In this document: positions 1 through 7,868 of the stretch, piece by piece
Numbering within the stretch: the first letter of the stretch is position 1
How the letters are laid out: each line of letters begins with the position of its first letter
DNA from: Streptosporangium canum
GTDB lineage: Bacteria > Actinomycetota > Actinomycetes > Streptosporangiales > Streptosporangiaceae
Length of the DNA: 34,564 nt
NCBI RefSeq assembly: GCF_900113865.1
Contig: NZ_FOQY01000055.1
Coordinates: 1-34,564 of the forward strand
Reading direction: 5' to 3'
The notes under the pieces: generated by a model
What the model was told of the DNA's origin: nothing
What the model saw: only the letters and a program-made list of their open reading frames with translations
The model's database searches: none
Program-made: the position numbers and the translations under genes

Positions 1-2288
1 CCCAGCGGGTCACGCTGCATTCGTGGAGCTTCGCCCAACTGGGCGGCTTCATCGCCTACAAGGCCCGACGGGCCGGGATCGCCGTTATCCATGTCGATCC
101 GGCCTACACCAGCCGGCAATGCTCGGCCTGCGGGCATACCGATCGGGCCAACCGGCCGGAGCAGGCCGTCTTTTCCTGTACGTCGTGCGGTTTCGCTGAG
201 CATGCCGACGTCAACGCAGCCCGTAACATCGCCGCGCGCGGTGTAGCGGGCTGGGCAGTGAGTCACGCTGCCTGACGCGGACCAGACCGTCGAAGCCATC
301 GACGGCGAGGAGCTGCAAGCTCGGTCGTTTACGGCCGAGAAGTTGACCATCAAGCGCGGGTCGATTCGCCCTTCGATCCGCATAGGAGGCAGCAGGTCAA
401 CGACGGGAACCGGCACCCGTTCGCATCCACCGAGTGCCTGTTCTACGCGCTCCCAGGCGCCATCTTCGGACCACTCGACGAAGTACTTCGACGCGGTGCT
501 CGTCGAGCCGTATACCGCCCGGAGAGCAGGCCATGCACATCCGGAACGAGCCTTGTGCAGGATGGCGTTAACTACGCGCCTGATGGTGCCGTTCCGCCCC
601 GCTGGGAGCAGCGGCTCAATCTTCCGCCACCGTTCATCCGTGAGGTCCGCCGCTGGGACGCCAAGGCCCGCGCTGCGGTACCAGGTCTGCACCGTGCAGG
701 GAACTCCAGACTTGCGCGCCGGAACCGGACCTTCCACGTACACCTTGATGTCGAGGAGGGAGGGGATGTCGGCTTGTTCCATCGGCGTCACGTCGGTCAG
801 CTGGAAGCGTGCCAGCTCTGCGAGTCTTTGAAGATCTTGAGCCCGCCGGTCAGTCTCCTCCAGCTCCGAGAGCCAGACGGCTGCTTCGTTACGCATCTGC
901 TGCAACTGAGCAAGTTCGGCGTTGAGCGTGGTAGTGGCCTCTGCGATGGCATCGCCCGCCGCTTCCGCAGTGAGCCCCCGGACAGCGGCTTGCTTGGCCG
1001 AAGCGGCGATCACGGCAGCCATGGCGCTGTTCTGCACCACGATCTGCCGATCCAGTTCGTTGATGCGCTCTGAATGCGCGGCCGCGTCTCCCTGTGCCAT
1101 ACCGACCCAATCGGCAGCCAGCATCTCCAGCCGTCGAGGATCACGCAGGAGGCCGACGACCTCGGCCCAGACACGTGATTCAAGGGCTGGGGCATCGATG
1201 TAGGAGCACCCGCAGACCGGATCTCCGGGGATGGTCGGTGCCTTCCCGCTGCACCTGTATGCGCGCCCGAGGCCGGGGATCGAGTCGCGGTTGATTCCTG
1301 TGTACGTGGCACCGCAGAGGCCGATGACACGCCCGGTCAACGGGTAGAACGCCCGCCGGCCATCTGTCCGTAGGGTACGGGTGGCGGCCTTTCGGAGCGT
1401 GGCGGATTCTTCTCCGGACAAGATCCGGGGAAGTGTGATGGTCACGGGCTCGCCCCAGATGGGATTACCGGCAGGGTCGGTCTTGGCGTTTTCCCCACGG
1501 AAGATGATTGTCCCGTCGAGGATCGCCCGAGAGAGAATCCGATCCCGGAGGTTGGCTTGCGACCACGGCTTGCCCGACCTTGTGGTGATGCCCTGGGCAT
1601 TGAGTCGGACGGCAGCTTTCCTCATGCTGAGCCCGTCCTCAACGATCATCCGATAGACGAGACGGATCACCTCGGACTCGTCATCATCGGTGATCAGCTG
1701 GGAGCCCTTGAGTCCCTTGCCCTGGACGCGGTAACCGAAGGGTGGTGGCCCGCCGATGTGCGGCGAACCGGCATCGTGAGCCTTCTCCTGGAGGCCGCCC
1801 TGTGTCCGGGCGCGGATGTTCTCCCACTCCGACTCTGCGTAATCGGCCTCACGGCGCATCTGCGCGCGGCCTTCCGCAGTGGTGTTGTCGATGTTCCGAC
1901 TGACCAGGGCAACGAAGATCCCCATGTCTTCGAGCGCCCACACCCAGCGCCAGAACGCGCGCCCAACCCGTCCGATGCGGTCGCCCTTCTCGACGACGAC
2001 CACATCGAACATCTGCTCGGCCGCATCCCGCATCAGGCGGTCGAAGTTGGGCCGCTGGCCCATCTCCTTGGAACCGGAGACACCCTTGTCACTGTACGTG
2101 GTTACATGGGTCCAGTTCTTGCCGTCGATGTACCGGCTGTTCTTCCGGCACTGACTCGCGAGGCCGTACCCGAGTCGCTGTTCTTCGGTGCTGACCCGCA
2201 GGTAGTCCACCGCGCGCAGTGTTCGGATCGAGGTTGTGTGCGAGGAAGCATCGAACGCGGCGCCCATGGGTGTGCTTTCATTGCTCAC
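1..2288 (-). CDS. Large serine recombinase with C-terminal DUF4096-like domain, 3' end disrupted by tnpB element
   Basis: The minus frame is open from GTG 2288 to the window edge without a stop (762 codons). GTG is chosen because GGAG lies 5 nt upstream; ATG 2267 is the alternative. Domains: resolvase catalytic domain with DYLRVS (nucleophile Ser33), the DRIGR segment and ESEWENIRART before the long helix; recombinase domain with PPPFGYR; a reduced zinc ribbon (LCGATY, then CGC); a coiled-coil stretch at roughly 430-520; then LTDERWRKIEPLLP at about 549, starting a segment to about 620 that resembles the DUF4096 N-terminal domain of IS5-type transposases. At codon 647 the frame crosses the tnpB right end and continues codon-for-codon antisense to tnpB, so the last 115 or so codons are probably not native. 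Base composition is clearly less GC-rich than the flanking chromosome. Likely the integrase of a mobile element. Confidence 0.85.
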   Translation of the reverse strand, partial: MSNESTPMGAAFDASSHTTSIRTLRAVDYLRVSTEEQRLGYGLASQCRKNSRYIDGKNWTHVTTYSDKGVSGSKEMGQRPNFDRLMRDAAEQMFDVVVVEKGDRIGRVGRAFWRWVWALEDMGIFVALVSRNIDNTTAEGRAQMRREADYAESEWENIRARTQGGLQEKAHDAGSPHIGGPPPFGYRVQGKGLKGSQLITDDDESEVIRLVYRMIVEDGLSMRKAAVRLNAQGITTRSGKPWSQANLRDRILSRAILDGTIIFRGENAKTDPAGNPIWGEPVTITLPRILSGEESATLRKAATRTLRTDGRRAFYPLTGRVIGLCGATYTGINRDSIPGLGRAYRCSGKAPTIPGDPVCGCSYIDAPALESRVWAEVVGLLRDPRRLEMLAADWVGMAQGDAAAHSERINELDRQIVVQNSAMAAVIAASAKQAAVRGLTAEAAGDAIAEATTTLNAELAQLQQMRNEAAVWLSELEETDRRAQDLQRLAELARFQLTDVTPMEQADIPSLLDIKVYVEGPVPARKSGVPCTVQTWYRSAGLGVPAADLTDERWRKIEPLLPAGRNGTIRRVVNAILHKARSGCAWPALRAVYGSTSTASKYFVEWSEDGAWERVEQALGGCERVPVPVVDLLPPMRIEGRIDPRLMVNFSAVNDRACSSSPSMASTVWSASGSVTHCPARYTARGDVTGCVDVGMLSETARRTGKDGLLRPVGPIGMPAGRALPAGVGRIDMDNGDPGPSGLVGDEAAQLGEAPRMQRDPL
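3..275 (+). CDS. tnpB: TnpB, RNA-guided nuclease of IS200/IS605-type element, C-terminal part (5' end outside window)
   Basis: The frame is open from the window edge to TGA at 273-275, giving the last 90 residues. TnpB proteins are the RNA-guided DNA nucleases encoded by IS200/IS605 and IS1341-type elements and are ancestors of Cas12. Visible here are the four-cysteine zinc finger (CSACG, then CTSCG) and the RuvC-III motif HADVNAARNI with its catalytic aspartate; RuvC-I and most of RuvC-II lie outside the window. The 86 shared residues are about 78% identical to the tnpB fragment at the other window edge, by my hand alignment. No tnpA is visible. The gene reads into a right-end hairpin and then into the 3' end of an oppositely oriented recombinase. 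Whether the full protein is intact cannot be seen. Confidence 0.9.
   Translation, partial: QRVTLHSWSFAQLGGFIAYKARRAGIAVIHVDPAYTSRQCSACGHTDRANRPEQAVFSCTSCGFAEHADVNAARNIAARGVAGWAVSHAA
276..348 (+). ncRNA. Element right end with hairpin; probable 3' scaffold of the TnpB omega-RNA
   Basis: After the tnpB stop there is a 73-nt stretch that closely matches the equivalent stretch beside the other tnpB copy. It ends in a hairpin with an 8-bp stem (320-327 with 332-339, loop TTTA) followed by AAGTTGACC. Similarity to the other copy stops after GACC at 348, so I place the element boundary there. In IS200/IS605 elements the omega-RNA spans the 3' end of tnpB plus the right end, and the guide is the flanking DNA just beyond it, here about 349-368. 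The hairpin and shared boundary are seen; the RNA function is inferred from the family. Confidence 0.6.
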
Positions 2289-2709
2289 GTCGACTCCAGA
2301 CAGTCGGCCAGCCCCGGGGCGGTTGCAGCCGTCGCCGGGGCGCTGTGTTTTTCAGCAGCCTACTCAGCAGATTGACGTTCCGTCGGGTTCTTGGGAATCT
2401 CACCGAATCGGACGCGGGGACCGAAAAGAATTCGTGGGAGACGGACGCTCTTTGCCGGTTCGAGAGCCTTTTCTTGTATCCAAACCACCCTCACTCGCGG
2501 CATTTCGGCCCCTTTTGTCCGGAGCCAGTCGAGCGCCCATAGCGAACTCGCGCGCAGTGGCGAGGTCTTCGGCGATCCCTGCTGCGAGGAGCATTTGGGC
2601 GGGGGTGTGGCCGGAGCTGGCGTAGCGCCAGGTTGCTTCTGTGGCGATGCCGTCGTCCCAGTCCGCATACAGGGTGGGCGCCGCGGCTGCGCGGCGGTGG
2701 TCGGTCCGC
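2289..2709. other. Intergenic stretch upstream of recombinase, with a possible gene remnant; candidate attachment-site region
   Basis: No complete gene is evident. The part nearest the recombinase (about 2370-2520) is relatively AT-rich and would carry its promoter. From about 2690 down to 2510 the minus strand has codon use like a real gene (mostly C or G at third positions) and reads ADWDDGIATEATWRYASSGH and onward, but has no convincing start; its frame runs back into the antisense of the neighbouring gene and stops at 2400. I read this as a remnant of an unrecognised gene. Serine integrases normally sit beside their attachment site, so the junction with the truncated gene to the right is the natural candidate for attL or attR. 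Confidence 0.35.
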
Positions 2710-2934
2710 GATCCCGAGGCGGGCTGCCTGTCCACCGTCGGGAACGTGATCTGGTGCGTCGTGGCCGGGATCTGGCTGGCCATCGGGCACCTGCTGACCT
2801 CGATCCCGCTGTTCCTGTCGATCATCGGCATCCCGCTGGGGATCGCGAACATCAAGCTGATCCCGGTGTCGTTGCTGCCGCTGGGCGCCCGGATCGTCGA
2901 CGCCGACGACCCCCTGGCGTTTTATCGCAGGTAG
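2710..2934 (+). pseudogene. YccF-family inner membrane protein, 5'-truncated
   Basis: The readable part matches the second half of actinobacterial YccF proteins: STVGNVIW, then two hydrophobic segments with LSIIGIPLGIANIKLIPVSL and LPLGARIVD, ending at TAG 2932-2934. Full-length homologues carry two similar halves of about 60 residues. Here the first half is absent and is replaced upstream by sequence with no similarity that I recognise. A GTG at 2641 and ATG at 2647 could start a 97- or 95-residue protein in this frame, but those leading residues are the antisense of another coding-like stretch. I therefore call it a 3' remnant. Given the serine recombinase next door, integration inside yccF is a likely cause, with the 5' half beyond the left edge. 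Confidence 0.65.
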
Positions 2935-3004
2935 CACGGGTAGTGGACCCGAGATTCGATCGTTGCCGGACGAAGTCGTGATCAAGCACCACTAGGAAAT
3001 ACCG

Positions 3005-3979
3005 TTGTGTGCCATGACGTCCACTGATGCTCCGGCGCACCGGCCCGGGCCCGACAGGCGCTCACCGCGTGGGCGCAGGGCCAGGCTGCGTGCCGGGCTC
3101 TCCTGGGTGCGCGGGACGGGCACCTGGGCACTGGGATCCGCCACCGTGAACGCGGGCGTCACCTACCGGGTCACCGGCCTGGCCGGTGAGGCGGCGTTCT
3201 TCGCGCTGCTGTCGCTGCCGCCGTTCATGCTCGGCCTGATCGGCGTGCTCGGCCAGCTCACCCGGGTGTTCGGCCCGGAGACGCTGCAGAACGTCAGGGA
3301 CTGGATCGACGCGCAGGCGCACCTGCTGTTCACCGACAACGCCGTGGACAGCGTCGTCACCCCGCTCGTCGAGGACGTGCTGAAACCCGAGAACCAGGTC
3401 TCGCTGATCTCGCTGGGCTTCCTGCTGGCGCTCTGGTCGGGCTCGCGGGCGCTGTTCGTCTACGTGGACCTGATCTCGGTCGCCTACGGGCTCGGCGAGG
3501 AACGCGGCATCATCCGCACCCGCCTGATGTCCTTCGGCTTCTACCTCGCGGGCCTGCTGGTCGGCCTGCTCGTCATGCCGGTCCTGGTCCTCGGCCCCGC
3601 CGCGCTGCGCGGCGCCCTGCCTCCCGACTACGCCCCGCTGGTCGACATCCTCTACTGGCCGGTGGTCATCATCGGCTCGGTGTTCTTCCTCACCCTGCTG
3701 TACCACGTGAGCGTGCCGGTGCGCACGCGCTGGTGGCGCGAGCTGCCCGGGGCCGTGCTCGCGTTCATCATCTGGATCGCCTGCGCCGCGGTGCTGCGCG
3801 CGGTGCTCGCCGCCTGGTTCTCCCCCGTCTCCATCTACGGCTCGCTGGCCGCTCCGATCGCGGTGCTGCTGTGGCTCTACATCACCGCGCTGGCCGTGCT
3901 CATCGGAGCCACGCTCAACGCCGAGGTGGACCGGCTCTGGCCGGTGGACGGAGCGGGCCGCGCCGGCCGCGCCGGCTAG
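3005..3979 (+). CDS. YihY/BrkB family (UPF0761) inner membrane protein
   Basis: A 324-residue multi-pass membrane protein of the YihY/virulence factor BrkB family. It has about six hydrophobic helices, starting near GEAAFFALLSLPPFMLGLIG (which carries the family's conserved AFFALLS), and further segments at SLISLGFLLALWSGSRALF, FYLAGLLVGLLVMPVLVLG, VVIIGSVFFLTLLYHV, GAVLAFIIWIACAA and APIAVLLWLYITALAVLIG, ending with GATLNAE, also typical. The cytoplasmic N-terminus is arginine-rich. TTG 3005 has AGGAAA 5 nt upstream; ATG 3014 in the same frame is nearly as plausible but sits further from any Shine-Dalgarno. Molecular function in the family is not established; it was once misassigned as RNase BN. 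It is upstream of glyA in the same direction, but the riboswitch and promoter between them suggest separate transcription. Confidence 0.9.
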   Translation: MCAMTSTDAPAHRPGPDRRSPRGRRARLRAGLSWVRGTGTWALGSATVNAGVTYRVTGLAGEAAFFALLSLPPFMLGLIGVLGQLTRVFGPETLQNVRDWIDAQAHLLFTDNAVDSVVTPLVEDVLKPENQVSLISLGFLLALWSGSRALFVYVDLISVAYGLGEERGIIRTRLMSFGFYLAGLLVGLLVMPVLVLGPAALRGALPPDYAPLVDILYWPVVIIGSVFFLTLLYHVSVPVRTRWWRELPGAVLAFIIWIACAAVLRAVLAAWFSPVSIYGSLAAPIAVLLWLYITALAVLIGATLNAEVDRLWPVDGAGRAGRAG

Positions 3980-3984
3980 TCCGC

Positions 3985-3990
3985 TATCGT
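3985..3990 (+). promoter_or_regulatory. Probable -10 element of glyA
   Basis: TATCGT lies just upstream of the riboswitch aptamer and would place the transcript start around 3997, at the beginning of the aptamer. No convincing -35 hexamer is visible upstream in the GC-rich end of the preceding gene. Confidence 0.4.
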
Positions 3991-3994
3991 CTAT

Positions 3995-4070
3995 GACGCG
4001 ACTGGCGCATTGGGTGGGAGAGACCACCGGGGAGCGGAATGGCGAAGGCCGTGCGCCTGGGTCTTCGCAC
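3995..4070 (+). promoter_or_regulatory. ZTP riboswitch (pfl motif) controlling glyA
   Basis: The sequence carries the conserved blocks of the pfl RNA in order: GACTGGCG at 4000-4007, TGGGTGGGA near 4011, ACCACCGGGGAGCGGA at 4023-4038, then CCGTGCGCCTGGG at 4049-4061 within a hairpin whose arms are GCGAAG (4042-4047) and CTTCGC (4063-4068). The CGCCTGGG block is the signature of the ligand-binding pseudoknot. pfl RNAs sense ZTP/ZMP, which accumulate when 10-formyl-tetrahydrofolate is short, and in actinobacteria they commonly precede glyA and other one-carbon genes. It lies 33 nt upstream of the glyA start, so control may act on translation or by early termination; no clear intrinsic terminator follows it. 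Confidence 0.9.
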
Positions 4071-4102
4071 GACGTCAACGATGACAGAGGAGTGAAGGCG
4101 CC

Positions 4103-5359
<1,257 letters not shown>

Positions 5360-5372
5360 GCTGAGCCGTCAG

Positions 5373-5402
5373 GGCCCCGGGACCTCCGCGTCCCGGGGCC
5401 TT
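5373..5402 (+). terminator. Intrinsic terminator after glyA
   Basis: A perfect 11-bp stem (5373-5383 with 5390-5400) with a 6-nt loop lies 14 nt beyond the glyA stop. It is followed only by TT, the usual form in high-GC actinomycetes, where a long U-tract is not needed. Confidence 0.75.
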
Positions 5403-5564
5403 CCGCGTCCGCCGCGCCGTACGGAGCGGGGGACGCGGGGCCGCGCGGACCGAGGCCCGGCGCGCGGTTATATGAGTTGCGGGGAGAGGGTGGGGCTGCG
5501 CTAATCTGCTGCTGCAGACGCCATCCGGCATGACCGGTGGCCACGGATTCTGGAGGTGAGGACT

Positions 5565-5618
5565 ATGCGGGTCGTTCTGTCGAGCCTGCCATCCAACAAC
5601 CTCCGGGTGCCCGTCTAG
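5565..5618 (+). CDS. Possible 17-residue leader ORF upstream of rsgA
   Basis: ATG 5565 is preceded, 4 nt away, by GGAGGTGAGG, the strongest Shine-Dalgarno in this part of the window, yet the frame encodes only MRVVLSSLPSNNLRVPV before TAG 5616-5618. It ends 47 nt before the likely rsgA start and is in a different frame. It could be a translated leader controlling rsgA or a decoy left by a shifted start. No run of one amino acid suggests simple attenuation. Protein evidence is lacking. Confidence 0.35.
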   Translation: MRVVLSSLPSNNLRVPV

Positions 5619-5665
5619 CCCATTTCACGCAGGGGCGCCCGGCTTTCCCAAAGGGTGTACCCACG

Positions 5666-6784
5666 TTGTCTTCGCCAGTGTCATCTGATTCTTCCGTTCT
5701 CTCCTCGCTCGGCTGGAACGACTCTCTCGCCGCCGAGCTCCCCGCCGGTCTCCTCCCCGCCCGGGTGGCCCGCGTCGACCGCGGCGCCGCCGAGGTGCTG
5801 TCCGCCGGCGGTCACTCCCAGGCCCACTACAGCGCCCAGGTACGGCGGGCCGCCGCCGCCGACCCCGTCGCGCTGCCCTGCGTGGGGGACTGGGCAGGGC
5901 TCCGGCGGCTGCCCGAGGGCCGCTTCGAGCTTGAGGCGGTGCTGCCCCGCCGTACCGCGTTCGTGCGCGGCGGCGTCGCCAGGGTCTCCCGGGGCGGTCT
6001 GTCCGGCGACTCCCAGGGGCAGGTGCTCGCGGCCAACGTCGACGTCGTCTTCGTCGCCGAGCCCGCCCTGCACGCCACCGACACCGCCGACCTGGGCCGG
6101 ATCGAGCGGCTGCTCGCGCTGGCCTGGGAGAGCGGCGGCCTGCCGGTGGTGCTCGTCACCAAGTCCGACCTCGTCGGGGAGGGGCTCGACTTCCTGATGC
6201 GGGAGGTCGCCACGGCGGCGCCCGGGGTGGACGTGCATCCGGTCTGCTCGATCACCGGCGAGGGGGTCGAGATCGTGCGCGGTTATCTGGAGGGAACGCG
6301 CACCGCCGTGGTGCTCGGTGCTTCGGGCGCAGGCAAGTCCACGCTGGTCAACGCCCTCGCCGGGGGCGATGTGATGCAGACCCAGCAGGTCAGGGCGGGC
6401 GACGGCCGGGGGCGCCACACCACCGTGCACCGCGAGCTCATCCCGCTCAAGGACGGCGGCCTCATCATCGACACGCCTGGCATCCGCCGTGTCGGCCTGT
6501 ACGACATGGGCGAGGGCGTGGACATGGTCTTCTCCGACATCGAGGACCTCGCCGAGCGGTGCAGGTTCGCCGACTGCGGGCACGACAGCGAGCCCGGCTG
6601 CGCGGTGATCGCCGCCATCGAGGACGGCACGCTGCCCGAGCGGCGGCTGGAGAGCTGGAACAAGCTCCAGCGGGAGGCCGCCTGGATGGCGTCCAGGAGC
6701 GACGCCCGGCTCCGCAAGGAGCTGCAGAACAGGTGGAAGGTCATCCACAAGGAGATGCGGAAGCCCGGCCGGAGCCGTCCGTGA
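5666..6784 (+). CDS. rsgA: Ribosome small subunit-dependent GTPase A
   Basis: RsgA (YjeQ) is a cytoplasmic GTPase that checks late maturation of the 30S subunit. From TTG 5666 the protein has 372 residues. It has an N-terminal OB-fold, then a circularly permuted GTPase domain in the diagnostic order: G4 TKSD at 165-168, G1 GASGAGKST at 218-226, G3 DTPG at 269-272, and a C-terminal zinc site CRFADCGHDSEPGC with Cys299, Cys304, His306 and Cys312. The frame stays open back to GTG 5537, but those extra residues look like translated leader and cross a short ORF with a strong ribosome site. TTG 5666 or GTG 5678 gives a serine-rich start ahead of the conserved GWND. The exact start is uncertain; the identity is not. 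Confidence 0.93.
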   Translation: MSSPVSSDSSVLSSLGWNDSLAAELPAGLLPARVARVDRGAAEVLSAGGHSQAHYSAQVRRAAAADPVALPCVGDWAGLRRLPEGRFELEAVLPRRTAFVRGGVARVSRGGLSGDSQGQVLAANVDVVFVAEPALHATDTADLGRIERLLALAWESGGLPVVLVTKSDLVGEGLDFLMREVATAAPGVDVHPVCSITGEGVEIVRGYLEGTRTAVVLGASGAGKSTLVNALAGGDVMQTQQVRAGDGRGRHTTVHRELIPLKDGGLIIDTPGIRRVGLYDMGEGVDMVFSDIEDLAERCRFADCGHDSEPGCAVIAAIEDGTLPERRLESWNKLQREAAWMASRSDARLRKELQNRWKVIHKEMRKPGRSRP

Positions 6785-6972
6785 CCTCCGGGGTGTGAGC
6801 CCGGCCGGCCGGTAGGCAGGCGCGTCCGCTCCCGCCCGAGACCGTCCTCCGGCGCGGAAGGGGCGGGCGCGGACGCGCGTCCGCCCGCTCGGCGACGGTT
6901 GTGTCGCCCCAGGTCTGACTACTCTTACTCAGAGTTGAGTTTTGACTACTCTGAGTAGGCAAACCTTTAGGT
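6785..6972. other. Intergenic region with GC hairpin and repeated TGACTACTCT motif
   Basis: The first part holds a GC-rich hairpin (6869-6874 with 6879-6884) that may end the rsgA transcript. The second part is unusually AT-rich for this genome. It contains a direct repeat TGACTACTCT at 6916-6925 and 6943-6952; the second copy is part of the palindrome CTACTC-T-GAGTAG (6946-6958), and ACTCAGAGT lies between them. This looks like a regulator-binding promoter for the small gene that starts just after it. The regulator is unknown. Confidence 0.4.
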
Positions 6973-7347
6973 GTGATCGCAGGCCTGCGCGGATGCATGC
7001 CGTCCCGGCGCCGCCGGACGGCTCGGTGGGTCGCGATCCTCGTCTGCCTCGGGCTCTTCCTGGGCTGGCACGAGAGTGTCCCGAGGCTGCCCGGGGGCGT
7101 GGCCGCCGAGATCGTCGCGTCCGAGGTGCAGCCCGTCGACGAGGTGCCCTCCACGCCCGTCACCCGTCACATCCAGGGCAAGCGCGATCCCCGTACGCAG
7201 GCCAGGGGGCCCGTGATGCCGGGCGCCTGGGGGGCGGTCCCGCCCGTGAACGGGGGGCCGGCCCGCAGGCCCGCCGCCGGGGGCTCCCCGGCCACACCGC
7301 AGGCCGAGGCCGATCGGCTGACCCTGCTGAGCATCTCTCGCATATAG
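6973..7347 (+). CDS. Small membrane-anchored or secreted protein, function unknown
   Basis: A 124-residue protein from GTG 6973 (ATG 6997 is an in-frame alternative). The N-terminus has the layout of a signal peptide or anchor: a basic run RRRRTAR followed by the hydrophobic segment WVAILVCLGLFLGW. The rest is rich in proline, glycine and alanine with no domain that I recognise, and ends LTLLSISRI. The start sits immediately after the repeat-containing AT-rich promoter region. The next gene begins 56 nt downstream on the same strand with its own ribosome site, so the two may be co-transcribed. Codon use fits the chromosome. It could alternatively be a poorly conserved ORF. Confidence 0.55.
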   Translation: MIAGLRGCMPSRRRRTARWVAILVCLGLFLGWHESVPRLPGGVAAEIVASEVQPVDEVPSTPVTRHIQGKRDPRTQARGPVMPGAWGAVPPVNGGPARRPAAGGSPATPQAEADRLTLLSISRI

Positions 7348-7403
7348 GTCCGGCGGCTCGCCGTCCGGATCAGCACAGCACGCCCCATGCGAGGAGATAG
7401 CTC

Positions 7404-7649
7404 ATGCGAGAGATTCACACGGTCACCGAGGCCTGGGACTTCCAGTGCCTGCGCTGCCTGCACGTCTGGGAGGACGTCTACGAGGCCTGTCACGCCGACG
7501 ACGGGCGTCCGGTCGTGTGGCGCAGGCGGGGAATCGTCACCACCGCGCCCTGGGCCGACCAGACCTGCCCCGGCTGCTCCGCTCCCCAGGTCAAGCCACT
7601 GCCCGCACGGGGCCGGCGCGACATTCCGAGGGTCCCGCCGCAGGGTTGA
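7404..7649 (+). CDS. Small zinc-ribbon protein, function unknown
   Basis: An 81-residue protein starting at ATG 7404 with GAGGAGAT about 6 nt upstream. Two cysteine pairs, Cys15-x2-Cys18 (CLRC) and Cys55-x2-Cys58 (CPGC), form a four-cysteine zinc ribbon of rubredoxin-like spacing; Cys29 is extra. There is no signal peptide, so it should be cytoplasmic. The C-terminus is basic. I do not recognise a characterised family; similar short ribbon proteins are common in actinomycetes. It follows the small membrane protein by 56 nt and precedes a compound inverted repeat that may end transcription. Confidence 0.7.
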   Translation: MREIHTVTEAWDFQCLRCLHVWEDVYEACHADDGRPVVWRRRGIVTTAPWADQTCPGCSAPQVKPLPARGRRDIPRVPPQG

Positions 7650-7751
7650 CCCGTCTGCGGGCGGTCGATGATGGCTTACAGTTGGAGGGACGGTAAGCGG
7701 TCGTCCGGGTAGGCGGCTGCCGGTATGGCTCGCCGGCGGTGACCTTCCTCA

Positions 7752-7790
7752 CAGGGTGTCCCTCGGCATATCGCCGTGCGGAACACCCTG
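7752..7790. repeat. Compound inverted repeat, possible terminator
   Basis: CAGGGTGT (7752-7759) and ACACCCTG (7783-7790) form a perfect 8-bp stem. The loop contains a second small hairpin, CGGC-ATATC-GCCG. It lies about 100 nt beyond the zinc-ribbon gene stop and could terminate that transcript, although there is no U-tract. A protein-binding role is equally possible. Confidence 0.4.
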
Positions 7791-7804
7791 ACCGTACACA
7801 ACGA

Positions 7805-7840
7805 CGTGTGATCTCGCAGGGGAATCAGCGAGATCACACG
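7805..7840. terminator. Hairpin terminator between convergent genes (whiB side)
   Basis: A perfect 13-bp stem (7805-7817 with 7828-7840) with a 10-nt loop lies 28 nt beyond the whiB stop codon on the minus strand and downstream of the plus-strand zinc-ribbon gene. Its position and symmetry fit a bidirectional terminator. Confidence 0.75.
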
Positions 7841-7868
7841 CGAGGGGAAAGCCGGGTGGAGGTACTGC

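Noticed and set aside
343..2375. Several plus-strand open frames in the first 2.4 kb
   Set aside because: They are antisense or shifted frames of the minus-strand serine recombinase.
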